Below are positions 1-8,386 of a stretch of 45,249 nt of DNA, in pieces (the first letter of the stretch is position 1; each line of letters starts with the position of its first letter). The position numbers and the translations under genes are program-made. A model generated the notes under the pieces. It made no database searches. It saw only the letters and a program-made list of their open reading frames with translations, and was not told where the DNA came from. Source of the DNA: JBBATK01 sp044228285 (GTDB lineage: Bacteria > Bacteroidota > Ignavibacteria > Kapaibacteriales > NICIL-2); NCBI GenBank assembly GCA_044228285.1, contig JBGAVD010000011.1:1-45249 (forward strand). The letters run 5' to 3'.

Positions 1-23
1 TACAACAGAAGCTGGATGGCTCT

Positions 24-971
24 GTGCAGACTTCGTCTGCAGTGTCACATTCTTCATTTAATTATAAAGGTTTAATTATGGCATCCCTCATCGGAAGCTT
101 GGCTGTTGGTGCCTTGATGTGGTTGCAACTTGGCAACCCCCTGGCAGCAGTTGTGCAGACAGCAGTGCAATCACAGCCTATACGTGGCAGTGAGCAATCA
201 TCGAGTACTCCAAGTGCTAAAGCTGGACAACAAGTGCAACAGCAACGAATTGTTGTGGACACGCGTGGTTCTGCGCCAGACAACGCAGCCGTTCCAAAGT
301 CAGGAACCACGCAGACAGGAGCAAAAAATACTCAGTCAGCAATTCCCTTTATTATGGCATCAGCCGCTGAGCTCAAAGCTCTTGGTATTGAACAGAAAGA
401 CGGTGTTTTTCAATGTACCATTGAAGAGCAGTATAATGAGAAGGAAAGTCCAGCTGAGGCCAAGCTCTTTATTGCAAAGATGGGATACCCTCTGGACGTC
501 GATCCTTTGATCCTCCGAGCAAAAGCTATGATCAAAGCGAACATCTCAAACACAGAGGGTATACACTACGATCCAAGCTGGAACGCTTCGAAGCCCATTG
601 GATGCAGTCCCTATGCATGCGCTTTCTACTCAGGTACCGAGCATAGCATTTCTACAACAATGAGTACTAGTGACCATAGTCCATATGTGAAGTCGCAAGA
701 CATAGCGCGTGAACTTAAACGCGAGTTTGATCAGTTGTCAAAAGACGTCACCCGTTCGATCGACAATGACTTTGTCAACAAGCCATTCTTGCCACTTGGT
801 GATCGTCCTTACAAGTATGCAAAGTACCTCGTTCCTGTTGGCGTTAACATCTCGACCGACACCAGCATTGAGTTTGCGATATTCTATTACGTGCCAACAA
901 ACATCTCGACGACACCAGCATTGAGTTTGTTATATGGAGTCTCTATTACGTGCCAACAAAGTACTTCTTAG
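24..971 (+). CDS. N-terminal part of a frameshifted T9SS cargo protein (left edge incomplete)
   Basis: The frame is open to the window edge. GTG at 24 is only the first possible start, so the gene probably begins upstream; ATG at 78 is another candidate. A hydrophobic stretch (about residues 18-37) looks like a signal or anchor segment, followed by a Ser/Gln/Thr-rich linker. Around residues 110-135 is a motif of the form A-E-L-K-A-L-G-I, which returns in the downstream frame near 1120-1200. The last ~25 codons run through a second copy of a ~55-bp direct repeat in the wrong frame and then stop. The natural continuation is the adjacent frame at 902-2170. No enzymatic motif was recognised. I read it as the 5' part of a broken gene; a sequencing or assembly error is also possible. 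Confidence 0.6.
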   Translation: MQTSSAVSHSSFNYKGLIMASLIGSLAVGALMWLQLGNPLAAVVQTAVQSQPIRGSEQSSSTPSAKAGQQVQQQRIVVDTRGSAPDNAAVPKSGTTQTGAKNTQSAIPFIMASAAELKALGIEQKDGVFQCTIEEQYNEKESPAEAKLFIAKMGYPLDVDPLILRAKAMIKANISNTEGIHYDPSWNASKPIGCSPYACAFYSGTEHSISTTMSTSDHSPYVKSQDIARELKREFDQLSKDVTRSIDNDFVNKPFLPLGDRPYKYAKYLVPVGVNISTDTSIEFAIFYYVPTNISTTPALSLLYGVSITCQQSTS

Positions 972-2170
972 AACGACTTTCGGCGAAACATCAACAAGAC
1001 TTAGCCTTTCTCAAACCAGTGTTAACACAGGATCAGCTCACGGTTGATTATGATGGAGTGTCGTTAGCTGTTGATGAAGAGAAGATTATCACTCCAACTA
1101 GTATTGCCGGCATTCAACACCTATCTCTTAGCGATGCTGAGTTAGAAGCTATAGGGGTGCATGTTCGCAACGGTTCTATTGAATTCGATGTTGAGCAATT
1201 AGACACACCAGATCTCACGCCACTGCGTGCGACAACTGAGCGTCAGAGACGTCAGCAACAGCATCGTCGGGATATGGACGCTCGGCAACGCGCGGAGCTA
1301 CACAGCATCCATCACTACAACATTGATCCATCTACCGTACTTGTGCGCCGGAAGGTGCAGCTGGATTTGGGTTGTGAGACAGATATCAGTATTGTTCCCT
1401 ACAGCGGTTGGAGTTACGATCAATACAACCCAGTCAGTCCAGTTGGATACTCAGCAAACGGCTTTGAGATGCGACCATCGCAGTCTGTTAACAGGTTCGA
1501 AAAGATGCGTTGTATTGATCAGCAGATCGTGGGCAACTCTCCGCTCCTTCAAGACAAAACCAAAGACTTCGCCCAACCGAACGCCGACGGCCAGTTAGTC
1601 AGCAACGGAAGCACAATCCCCGTGCGCATCATGTTGGGCACCACGCATGATGCACTACCAAACTCTTTCTTACCAAAAGAAGGCGCAGATAGTGCACACT
1701 ATCATGTGAAGATGATAGACATCTTCTTCGTCCCAAATCGCGACTTCGTAGAGCGTCTACCCGAGCGCTATCGCGTGCCTCTCATGATTGAACTCAACAT
1801 GATCGACCGCATCATCAAAGGTGAGATTGCCCTAGACCAAGCCTGTGAAGAGTTACACAAGACACAGACCCACTCAATGCTTGAGATCTGCGGAACGCCG
1901 TCAGGCTCTATTCAATCACTACAAGTCTTTCCAAACCCCATCGGAAACGGAAGTGCCCAATGTAGCTTCAGTGCTCGTGAAGAAGGATCGTACAATATCT
2001 CATTGTACAACCTGAACGGCGGTCTCGAACTCAACATGCTTCAAACCAATTTTCGCAAAGGTTTCAACAGTATTAGCCTTCCAGTTAAAGATGTCCAACA
2101 AGGCGTGTACTTGTTAACCATTAGCAACTCAAAAGGAGTTCAAGCGACACACAGGATTATTGTGCAGTGA
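950..2170 (+). CDS. C-terminal part of the same T9SS cargo protein, with type A sorting domain
   Basis: The only start available is an internal GTG at 950 with no ribosome binding site, and the same frame reads back to about 902. It encodes T-S-I-E-F-V-I...Y-Y-V-P-T-K, the same peptide as the end of the upstream frame. This is therefore most likely the second half of one gene. The last ~80 residues (from Q-V-F-P-N-P-I-G-N-G to the end) match the T9SS type A C-terminal sorting domain: a PNP box, S-L-Y-N-L-N-G, then G-V-Y-L-L-T-I. Such proteins are exported by Sec and then moved across the outer membrane by the type IX machinery. The central region is unrecognised. A strong terminator follows 25 bases after the stop. 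Confidence 0.7.
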   Translation: MPTKYFLERLSAKHQQDLAFLKPVLTQDQLTVDYDGVSLAVDEEKIITPTSIAGIQHLSLSDAELEAIGVHVRNGSIEFDVEQLDTPDLTPLRATTERQRRQQQHRRDMDARQRAELHSIHHYNIDPSTVLVRRKVQLDLGCETDISIVPYSGWSYDQYNPVSPVGYSANGFEMRPSQSVNRFEKMRCIDQQIVGNSPLLQDKTKDFAQPNADGQLVSNGSTIPVRIMLGTTHDALPNSFLPKEGADSAHYHVKMIDIFFVPNRDFVERLPERYRVPLMIELNMIDRIIKGEIALDQACEELHKTQTHSMLEICGTPSGSIQSLQVFPNPIGNGSAQCSFSAREEGSYNISLYNLNGGLELNMLQTNFRKGFNSISLPVKDVQQGVYLLTISNSKGVQATHRIIVQ

Positions 2171-2195
2171 AGCGACAGTGTACGATGATTCTGAG

Positions 2196-2227
2196 AACCC
2201 GATGCGCAATCGCACATCGGGTTTTTT
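2196..2227 (+). terminator. Rho-independent terminator after the T9SS cargo gene
   Basis: A perfect 9-bp stem (AACCCGATG at 2196-2204 with CATCGGGTT at 2215-2223) with a 10-base loop is followed by a T-rich tail. It lies 25 bases after the stop at 2170 and fits termination of the upstream gene. Confidence 0.85.
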
Positions 2228-2643
2228 ATTGGGCTGAGGAGAGTCCACCTGCGACACAGGCACCTAATGAAACTCATGAGTGGCAAGCGTACACGCTACA
2301 GTACAACGAAATGACGCATGACTTGACTAGTGTGCTTCTACGTAAAGACTACTTCTGCCATCGCCTAAGCGCCTGCCCTCTTCACAGGCTTAAGACTGAT
2401 CTACGAGTAGTGCATAGAAACAGAGATACCGAAGAGATACGTTCATTCCCACCTGACAATGCACCTTATCCCTCTGCAATTCCCAGAGCTCTTAGGTTTC
2501 ACGGCGATGAACAAGAGTCGTAGATTCTAGCCAATACATTTAGCCGATAGTATATTGTACTTTGTGCAAACCCTCGCTGCAGCGCCATGCAAGCAGCTGC
2601 TCAAATCATACATTTATCGCAAGGCACAACACACTTATATAAC
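2228..2643. other. Non-coding stretch between terminator and reductase gene
   Basis: No convincing gene or structural RNA was recognised. A 118-codon open frame (2167-2523) runs straight through the terminator, has no family resemblance and no ribosome binding site, and is not called. I looked for RNase P RNA, tmRNA and SRP RNA signatures and found none. Confidence 0.5.
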
Positions 2644-3204
2644 ATGATGAAAAACGCAGCATTTGCATTGACTATTCACATGGTATCAAGTCTTGACGGT
2701 TTTATTGCCAAGAAAGACAACAGCATAGCATGGTTCAACACTTCATGCAGCTATGAGAACGGAGCAGAAGCAGAGAACCCAGAAGAGTTTTTGCGAAGCA
2801 TCGATTGTTACATTATGGGTTCGAGAACATACGAACTTGCTGAAGCCTTAGCTAAAGACTACGGTTGGGCATATGGCGACAAAGCAACAGTTGTCGTAAC
2901 GAAGCGAAACATAGCGTCTAGTAGAAGCAACGTCGAGTTCTACTCTGGTGACCTGACTACCCTCGTAAACGAGAAATTAAAGTCTAAGTATACTAGTGTG
3001 TGGGCTGTCGGAGGCTCTGAACTTACTAAATCACTCTTGCAGCAAAATCTAGTGAATGAAATACGAGTAAGTGTACTGCCAATCATCTTAGGAGAGGGAC
3101 TGCCGTATTTCGACCACATTGGTCAAGAGCAAGTACTTCAACTGCGAGATGCTAAAGCATACAAGAATGGAATGGTAGAACTCTGCTACCGAGTACAAGA
3201 CTAA
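2644..3204 (+). CDS. DHFR/RibD-C family reductase (YyaP/YwjB-like)
   Basis: A protein of about 186 residues matching the dihydrofolate reductase-like RibD C-terminal family. An early strand followed by S-L-D-G-F-I-A (substrate/cofactor region) leads to Y-I-M-G-S-R-T-Y-E, the typical 'MGRxTYE' motif, then V-V-V-T-K-R, W-A-V-G-G-S-E-L (the NADPH-binding glycine motif) and P-I-I-L-G-E-G-L-P. The open frame extends upstream to 2587, but those residues have no family counterpart and ATG at 2644 or 2647 is preferred; neither has a clear Shine-Dalgarno. The role is probably an NADPH-dependent reductase, with unknown substrate. It is a single gene with no operon partner, and the repeat array follows. 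Confidence 0.8.
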   Translation: MMKNAAFALTIHMVSSLDGFIAKKDNSIAWFNTSCSYENGAEAENPEEFLRSIDCYIMGSRTYELAEALAKDYGWAYGDKATVVVTKRNIASSRSNVEFYSGDLTTLVNEKLKSKYTSVWAVGGSELTKSLLQQNLVNEIRVSVLPIILGEGLPYFDHIGQEQVLQLRDAKAYKNGMVELCYRVQD

Positions 3205-3269
3205 GCATGGTTGAGAACACTGCATGACTTTGTCCTCATGAAGTCCATGCAATCCCATCTAGAAGTTCA

Positions 3270-3831
3270 GTGCCCTGAAGGAGCACCACATACCAGCCCA
3301 GGGTGCAACCCTGGGTAAATCAACACCAAGATTGAACATCGTGCCCTGAAGGGACACCACATTCCAGCCCAGGGTGTAACCCTGGATCATACGACATCAA
3401 ACAACCACAAGTGCCCTGAAGGGGCACCACATACCAGCCCAGGGTGTAACCCTGGGTCATACGACATCAAAAAACCACAAGTGCCCTGAAGGGGCACCAC
3501 ATACCAGCCCAGGGTGTAACCCTGGGTTAAACGACAACAAGATTGAAGATCGTGCCCTGAAGGGGCACCACATACCAGCCCAGGGTGAAACCCTGGGTCA
3601 TGCGACATCAAAAAACCACACGTGCCCTGAAGGGGCACCACATACCAGCCCAGGGTGAAACCCTGGGTCATGCGACATCAAAAAACCACACGTGCCCTGA
3701 AGGGGTACCACATTCCAGCCCAGGGTGAAACCCTGGGTCATACGACATCAAAAAACCACACGTGCCCTGAAGGGGCACCACATACCAGCCCAGGGTGAAA
3801 CCCTGGGTAAAACCAACCAAAACAAACATCT
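3270..3831. repeat. Tandem array of eight ~70-bp double-hairpin repeats
   Basis: Units begin at 3270, 3341, 3411, 3481, 3552, 3622, 3692 and 3762, and a decayed remnant starts at 3832. Each unit holds two hairpins: GTGCCC/GGGCAC around a short loop, and CCCAGGGT/ACCCTGGG around a 3-base loop. A ~23-base linker follows. Two linker types alternate, one containing CGACATCAA and one containing AAGATTGAA. The array is non-coding despite an open frame on the minus strand. The design resembles a bacterial interspersed mosaic element (BIME); it is not a CRISPR because the linkers are nearly identical. Confidence 0.9.
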
Positions 3832-3862
3832 GTGTCGCGAAGGCACATCGCTTCTACCCACC

Positions 3863-4087
3863 TCACTTCTTCTTCGGATCCGCCACCCAGCCCTTCGACT
3901 TAAACACAGCCCATATCGCCATAGAATGTCCATGTCCAAGATTATAATTCTCTGCCAGCCACTGCACCAGTGCCGTAGCACGCAGATTCTCGTTCAGCAA
4001 TCCCTCTTTCTCAAGATGGAGTTTGAAGTCTTCCGGTGTTCTACCAGTCTTTGCTTTGATATTGTCGAGATAGGCTTGAAATGACAT
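3863..4087 (-). CDS. DUF4287 domain protein
   Basis: A 74-residue protein that reads M-S-F-Q-A-Y-L-D-N-I-K-A-K-T-G then P-E-D-F at the start, the hallmark of the DUF4287 family. G-H-G-H-S-M-A-I-W-A-V-F-K lies near the C terminus. Its molecular role is unknown. The start at 4087 is chosen because AAGGA lies just upstream of the ATG and the family begins there; the frame extends back to 4135, which would overlap the next gene. It sits 23 bases downstream of a DUF1801 gene on the same strand, and these small domains often occur together, so co-transcription is likely. Confidence 0.8.
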   Translation of the reverse strand: MSFQAYLDNIKAKTGRTPEDFKLHLEKEGLLNENLRATALVQWLAENYNLGHGHSMAIWAVFKSKGWVADPKKK

Positions 4088-4110
4088 ATGGATCCTTGAA
4101 TACGGTGAGT

Positions 4111-4551
4111 CTACACACTTGCGGCTTGTAGCCATTGTTTAACGATAGCGTCTAGCGCTTTTGCGTTCTTCGTTATCTCTGTCTTGTTCTTAAAACTTAC
4201 TACTGCTCGATCATTTGCTTTCCATTGTAGTAAACCACTGCTATCGTCGATCAACCTTCCAGGCGGTTGCGCAAGTACCTTGGCACCTCGATGAAACACA
4301 AGCTGGATTTGTTTCACTGGCTGAATACGCATGGTAATGCGATCCTCTGCGTTCAGTGTGTAGTTCGGTCCGTTCCATTTGAAGTTTTCTTGAAGTCGCG
4401 CATCGGCCGACAAAATAAGATCTCTCAAGAGTTCTATCTCCTCCCGCAATGGATGGTGCAACTCATCGAGTTGCTTGCTGAGACTCTGACTTTTGGATAC
4501 TGCGTTCACGATAGCTGTCGGTAAAGTGATGTGGTCTGTACGATAGATCAA
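4111..4551 (-). CDS. DUF1801 domain protein (YdhG-like)
   Basis: About 146 residues. The central part L-R-E-E-I-E-L-L-R-D-L-I-L followed by E-N-F-K-W-N-G-P-N-Y is characteristic of DUF1801/YdhG proteins, and a strand-rich C-terminal half follows. Function is unknown for the family. The open frame begins with TTG at 4551, directly after an in-frame stop, and GTG at 4509 is an alternative. Neither has a good ribosome binding site, so the start is uncertain. It is followed by the DUF4287 gene in the same direction. Confidence 0.75.
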   Translation of the reverse strand: MIYRTDHITLPTAIVNAVSKSQSLSKQLDELHHPLREEIELLRDLILSADARLQENFKWNGPNYTLNAEDRITMRIQPVKQIQLVFHRGAKVLAQPPGRLIDDSSGLLQWKANDRAVVSFKNKTEITKNAKALDAIVKQWLQAASV

Positions 4552-4593
4552 TCACGCGAATCTACGAGTAGAAAAGGAGTTCACCGCTGATGA

Positions 4594-5313
4594 TCAGAGA
4601 CGAAAAACTCTTAACTGCGTATCAACTGTTCCCTTATCAAGATGAATCAGACGATAGGCGAAACTGTCGTTTTCAATAACAACCTCATCGCTGTTGCGTT
4701 GTACCTGGTACGACAATGCCGGACAGATGTACTGAGAAATGTTCGCCTGATGCTGCACATCCTCCATATGATAGTGTCCGCAAAATATGTGCGTATGCGC
4801 GCTACGCACAGCTAAAGCATCACGTAAAGACTCTCTACCTTGAAGCGCGTAGAGTTTGTCGACCGGTGTATCAACTTCAAGTAGAGGATGATGTACAAAG
4901 AGCAGGAGAGTCTTGGGACTGGTAAGCTCAGATCTCAACCACTGAAGCTGCGGTGCAGAGATGGAATTGGAAGAAGAGTCGAGAAAGATGTACTTGTAAC
5001 TGTCATCCTCAAAGCAGTAGTAGAGCTCCTGATGATCCGCAAGAAAGTTGTTTGTATAGTGCTTACGCACTTCCGAGAATTGATCATGATTGCCAAGGGT
5101 GATCCATAAAGGCAAGGAGAGAGTCTGCATCGTTTCGAAGAACCACTTGTTTGAACGTAACTCGCCGATGTCACCTCCGTAAACAATGGCATCGAGCGAC
5201 ATCGTGCGCAACTCCTGTAGAACGCTGTGCAGATTCTCCACAGCATTCACGCCCTGCTCCATGGGAAACTCTTCATCAACATGTAGATCAGTGATGTAGG
5301 CAATGCTCTTCAT
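4594..5313 (-). CDS. Calcineurin-like metallophosphoesterase
   Basis: The 239-residue protein has all the metallophosphoesterase metal-ligand blocks in order: D-L-H near residues 9-11, G-G-D-I-G-E near 46, L-G-N-H-D-Q near 93, V-H-H-P-L near 140 and C-G-H-Y-H-M near 178. The family binds two metal ions and hydrolyses phosphomonoesters or diesters; this branch resembles cyclic-nucleotide phosphodiesterase (CpdA/Icc-type) proteins, but the substrate cannot be assigned from sequence. An AGGAG sits just upstream of the ATG at 5313. There is no signal peptide, so it is probably cytoplasmic. It may be the first gene of a minus-strand unit with DUF1801 and DUF4287, 42 bases upstream of the former. 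Confidence 0.85.
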   Translation of the reverse strand: MKSIAYITDLHVDEEFPMEQGVNAVENLHSVLQELRTMSLDAIVYGGDIGELRSNKWFFETMQTLSLPLWITLGNHDQFSEVRKHYTNNFLADHQELYYCFEDDSYKYIFLDSSSNSISAPQLQWLRSELTSPKTLLLFVHHPLLEVDTPVDKLYALQGRESLRDALAVRSAHTHIFCGHYHMEDVQHQANISQYICPALSYQVQRNSDEVVIENDSFAYRLIHLDKGTVDTQLRVFRL

Positions 5314-5552
5314 GCATTCTCCTGTCTCAGTTTCTATGCTTCTTCTAAGGACACTCCCAATATAAGTGACTTTACAAGAGCAACGAGCTTCTGTGCTTGT
5401 ACTAAGACATAGGCCTATATGGTGTTGCCATCACGACGACGGAGCACTCTCTACCGTCGAAACCGCGAGAATATGAGAGTTGCGCGAACAGCTATAGTAG
5501 GTGAGGATGGGCGATTGCACGTTACGGTTGTATTGTATCGAGGGGTGATACA

Positions 5553-5585
5553 AGAAACCCGAGGCTAGTATGCTAACCTCGGGTT
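5553..5585 (-). terminator. Probable terminator of the hmgA-hpd unit
   Basis: On the minus strand AACCCGAGG pairs with CCTCGGGTT (5577-5585 with 5556-5564) around a 12-base loop that can itself pair in part, followed by TTCTTG. The stem is strong but the T tract is weak. It lies 37 bases after the hpd stop. The rest of the 5314-5621 gap holds nothing I recognise. Confidence 0.55.
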
Positions 5586-5621
5586 GCGAATGAATGTAGA
5601 GACAATGTAGCCTAGCGAATA

Positions 5622-6773
5622 CTATAGCGTACCGCGACGCTCTTGTTCAGCTTCTATCGACTCAAACAAAGCTTGGAAGTTTCCTTTACCAAAGCTCTTC
5701 GCGCCTTTGCGTTGGATGATTTCGAAGAAGAGTGTAGGACGATCTTCTACTGGTTTAGTAAAGATCTGTAGGAGGTATCCTTCGTCATCGCGATCAACCA
5801 TGATACCCAACGACTTTAGGACTGCCATTTCTTCTTGAATCTCGCCAACACGGTCAGAAACGGTGTCGTAGTAGCTTCCAGGAACATAGAGGAATTCAAC
5901 ACCGTGTGCACGCATTTCACGCACGGAGTAGATGATGTCGTTGGTCGCTATTGCAATGTGCTGACACCCCGGTCCACGATAGAAATCAAGATACTCTTCA
6001 ATCTGTGATTTCTTCTTGCCTGGTGCTGGCTCGTTGATAGGGAACTTGATGCGACCGTTGCCATTGCTCATTACTTTGCTCATGAGCGCAGAGTACTCGG
6101 TCGAGATATCTTTATCATCGAAGGTAATGATGTTCGAGAAACCCATGACTTCGTTGTAGAACTTAGCCCACTCGTTCATCTTACCCAGTTCCACGTTTCC
6201 AACCATGTGATCGATGTAGTGGAAGCCCATATCAGGTGGATTGTACTCACTCTTCCAGGCTTGGTAGCCAGGGAGAAACACACCGTTGTAGTTCTTGCGT
6301 TCTACAAAGATGTGTACTGTATCGCCGTAGGTGTGAATACCTGCGCGCACCACACGACCGTGCTCATCAAACTCTTCACGAGGCTCGAAGTACACTTTCG
6401 CACCACGCTTTACCGTTTGTTCGAATGCATCAACGGCATCATTCACCCAGAGTGCAATTACTTTCACTCCATCACCGTGACGACGAATGTGATCAGAGAT
6501 ATCACTCTCCGGATCTAGTGGTGTTGTGAGTACTAAACGAATCTTGTCTTGAACTACTACGTACGACGTGCGATCACGCAAGCCAGTTTCCAAGCCAGCG
6601 TAGGCATGAGATTGGAAACCAAAGGCAGTTTTGTAGTAGTGGGCAGCTTGCTTCGCGTTACCCACATAGAGTTCCACGTAGTCAGTGCCCATGATTGGCA
6701 GAAAGTCTTCCGCATCAGCGAAGATTTTCTCGATACCATAGGAGTAGTTTTTTACTCCTGTTAAGTCTTGCAT
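5622..6773 (-). CDS. hpd: 4-hydroxyphenylpyruvate dioxygenase
   Basis: This non-haem Fe(II) enzyme converts 4-hydroxyphenylpyruvate to homogentisate in tyrosine catabolism. The 383 residues are full length for the family and hold two VOC-type domains. The three iron ligands are visible: His at about 189 (in H-Y-I-D-H-M-V), His at about 272 (in G-C-Q-H-I-A) and Glu at about 351 (in L-F-F-E-I-I-Q-R). The C-terminal G-F/G-K-G-N-F-Q-A-L-F-E-S segment, which closes the active site, is present. GGGAG precedes the ATG at 6773. It lies 52 bases downstream of homogentisate dioxygenase on the same strand, so the pair makes two consecutive pathway steps. The next enzymes (maleylacetoacetate isomerase, fumarylacetoacetase) are not in the window. 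Confidence 0.96.
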   Translation of the reverse strand: MQDLTGVKNYSYGIEKIFADAEDFLPIMGTDYVELYVGNAKQAAHYYKTAFGFQSHAYAGLETGLRDRTSYVVVQDKIRLVLTTPLDPESDISDHIRRHGDGVKVIALWVNDAVDAFEQTVKRGAKVYFEPREEFDEHGRVVRAGIHTYGDTVHIFVERKNYNGVFLPGYQAWKSEYNPPDMGFHYIDHMVGNVELGKMNEWAKFYNEVMGFSNIITFDDKDISTEYSALMSKVMSNGNGRIKFPINEPAPGKKKSQIEEYLDFYRGPGCQHIAIATNDIIYSVREMRAHGVEFLYVPGSYYDTVSDRVGEIQEEMAVLKSLGIMVDRDDEGYLLQIFTKPVEDRPTLFFEIIQRKGAKSFGKGNFQALFESIEAEQERRGTL

Positions 6774-6825
6774 AATGTCTCCCGAAATAGGTAATCACTT
6801 CAATGTATATTCTGTCTTCATCGAA

Positions 6826-7989
6826 CTATGGTTGCGCCATCCATGACTTGAAGTAGTCTTTGACTTCAACTTTCATTGCTTCTGTTGTAATGCTCAGCGG
6901 ACGAAATGGATCGATCATCACAGCCATCTCTCCGGTTTCTTTCTTACCAATACTGCGTTCAATTGCACCGGGATGTGGTCCGTGTGGAATTCCTGCAGGG
7001 TGCAATGTCAATTGTCCCTTTTGGATATTGTTCCGACTCATGAAATCACCATCAACGTAATACAGTATCTCATCAGAATCGATGTTGCTGTGGTGATAGG
7101 GTGCAGGAATAGCTTCTGGATGGTAGTCGTATAAACGTGGAACAAAGGAGCAGACCACAAAGTTGTTTGCTTCCCACTGCTGGTGAATCGGCGGTGGCAT
7201 GTGGATGCGTCCAGTGATAGGCTCGAAGTTGAAGATGGAGAATGCGTATGGATAACAGTAACCATCCCAACCTATGAGGTCGAAAGGATGGGTTGCATAG
7301 GTGTATGGATAGATCAATCCCGTCTTCTTGATCTTCACCAAGAAGTCGCCCTTCTCATCATGCGTTTCTAAGTTTGATGGCAACTTGAAATCACGCTCAC
7401 AGAATGGAGAATGCTCAAGGTGTTGTCCGTAGTCGTTGCGATAACGACGTGGTGTACGAATAGGACTAAAGGACTCGATGTAAAGAATCTTATTCTCTGC
7501 ACTATCGAACTCTAGTTGGTAGGTGGTTCCGCGGGGAACAATAAGGTAATCACCATACTCAAAAGGAATGCTCCCGTACATACTCTTGAGCGTACCGCTT
7601 CCTTTATGAATGAAGAGCATTTCGTCGGCATCAGCATTCTTGAAGAAGTAGTCCGTCATACTCTTCCGCGGTGCTGCTAAACCGATGTGTAAATCACCAT
7701 TGACAAAGAGGGTCTTACGACTCTGAATGTAGTCATCGTGCGCTTCCACTTCGAAACCCATGAAGCTCAATGCCTTCATGTTGTTCGTAATGGCGATCTC
7801 GGGTTGCACGGAGTAGGGTTCTGCCATTTCCTTCACCATCGTTGGAGGATTCAGGTGATAGATGAGCGAGGCAACTCCGCCAAATCCTTCTGTTCCAAAG
7901 AGTTCCTCGTGGTACAATGCACCATTGTCCTGACGGTACACAACGTGCCGCTTCGAAGGCACCTTTCCTAAATGATGATAAACCGGCAT
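6826..7989 (-). CDS. hmgA: Homogentisate 1,2-dioxygenase
   Basis: This enzyme opens the homogentisate ring to maleylacetoacetate. The N terminus (M-P-V-Y-H-H-L-G-K-V-P-S-K-R-H) and E-L-F-G-T-E-G-F-G-G are typical of the bacterial family. Later blocks include G-D-Y-L-I-V-P-R-G-T-T-Y, the cupin-type P-P-I-H-Q-Q-W-E, D-S-D-E-I-L-Y-Y-V-D-G-D-F and H-P-A-G-I-P-H-G-P-H-P-G, which carry the iron-binding His/Glu residues. The frame continues to 8043, but GGAGATTCAAC right before the ATG at 7989 and the family start support 387 residues. It is the first gene of the hmgA-hpd pair. Confidence 0.95.
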   Translation of the reverse strand: MPVYHHLGKVPSKRHVVYRQDNGALYHEELFGTEGFGGVASLIYHLNPPTMVKEMAEPYSVQPEIAITNNMKALSFMGFEVEAHDDYIQSRKTLFVNGDLHIGLAAPRKSMTDYFFKNADADEMLFIHKGSGTLKSMYGSIPFEYGDYLIVPRGTTYQLEFDSAENKILYIESFSPIRTPRRYRNDYGQHLEHSPFCERDFKLPSNLETHDEKGDFLVKIKKTGLIYPYTYATHPFDLIGWDGYCYPYAFSIFNFEPITGRIHMPPPIHQQWEANNFVVCSFVPRLYDYHPEAIPAPYHHSNIDSDEILYYVDGDFMSRNNIQKGQLTLHPAGIPHGPHPGAIERSIGKKETGEMAVMIDPFRPLSITTEAMKVEVKDYFKSWMAQP

Positions 7990-8085
7990 GTTGAATCTCC
8001 AAATAATGGGTGTGTGATGTCCTCTTTCAATATACGAACGCACCCGTAAATAGGACTAATGTGTCTTATCATCTTTTTATTCTGT

Positions 8086-8120
8086 AGAGACTTTTTCTTC
8101 AACCTCAGCCTTCGGCTGAG
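8086..8120. repeat. T-rich leader plus CCTTCGG hairpin (dispersed element copy)
   Basis: AGAGACTTTTTCTTCAACCT (8086-8105) leads into a 7-bp perfect stem, CTCAGCC/GGCTGAG (8104-8110 with 8114-8120), around TTC. Similar leader-hairpin pairs occur near 15143, 37098-37133 (minus) and 43168. It sits in the non-coding 7990-8386 region upstream of hmgA. Confidence 0.5.
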
Positions 8121-8287
8121 CTGGCTGCATTGAGGTGGTGGGTGGAAGTGCGGTTTTAGGACTGCTCATCTGAGGGGATAAGCGGACGCGACAGCGGACG
8201 GTTGGAGATGAAATCTCTGAAGAGTTCTGGCAGACCTGCTATCGAAAAAGGAGGGTTTTCGACCATGTTTTGCTCGATAAATGAGTT

Positions 8288-8322
8288 TTTTTACTCACTT
8301 TTTGACTAAAAGTGAGTAAAAA
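8288..8322. promoter_or_regulatory. Perfect 15-bp inverted repeat between the ABC operon and hmgA
   Basis: TTTTTACTCACTTTT (8288-8302) is exactly complementary to 8308-8322, with a 5-base TGACT spacer. The T run is 5' and the A run 3' on both strands, which is the opposite of an intrinsic terminator. A binding site or cruciform is therefore as likely as transcription termination for the ABC operon that ends at 8387. Confidence 0.5.
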
Positions 8323-8386
8323 TCACCAAATCAGTTCAGCGCTTTTTCAAGGCTTTCGACCGCATTCTTGGCATAGATCTGCGTCT

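Noticed and set aside
2167..2523. 118-codon open frame on the plus strand
   Set aside because: It passes through a strong terminator, begins inside the previous stop, and has no family resemblance or ribosome binding site.
2228..2586. Structural RNA (RNase P, tmRNA or SRP) after the first terminator
   Set aside because: A GAGGAGAGTCC string resembles an RNase P start, but the other conserved blocks are absent.
3387..3671. 94-codon minus-strand frame in the tandem array
   Set aside because: Its repetitive peptide is the hairpin repeat read as protein; units are non-coding and near-identical at DNA level.
3270..3831. CRISPR array
   Set aside because: The spacers are nearly identical to each other, repeats contain two hairpins, and no cas gene is present.
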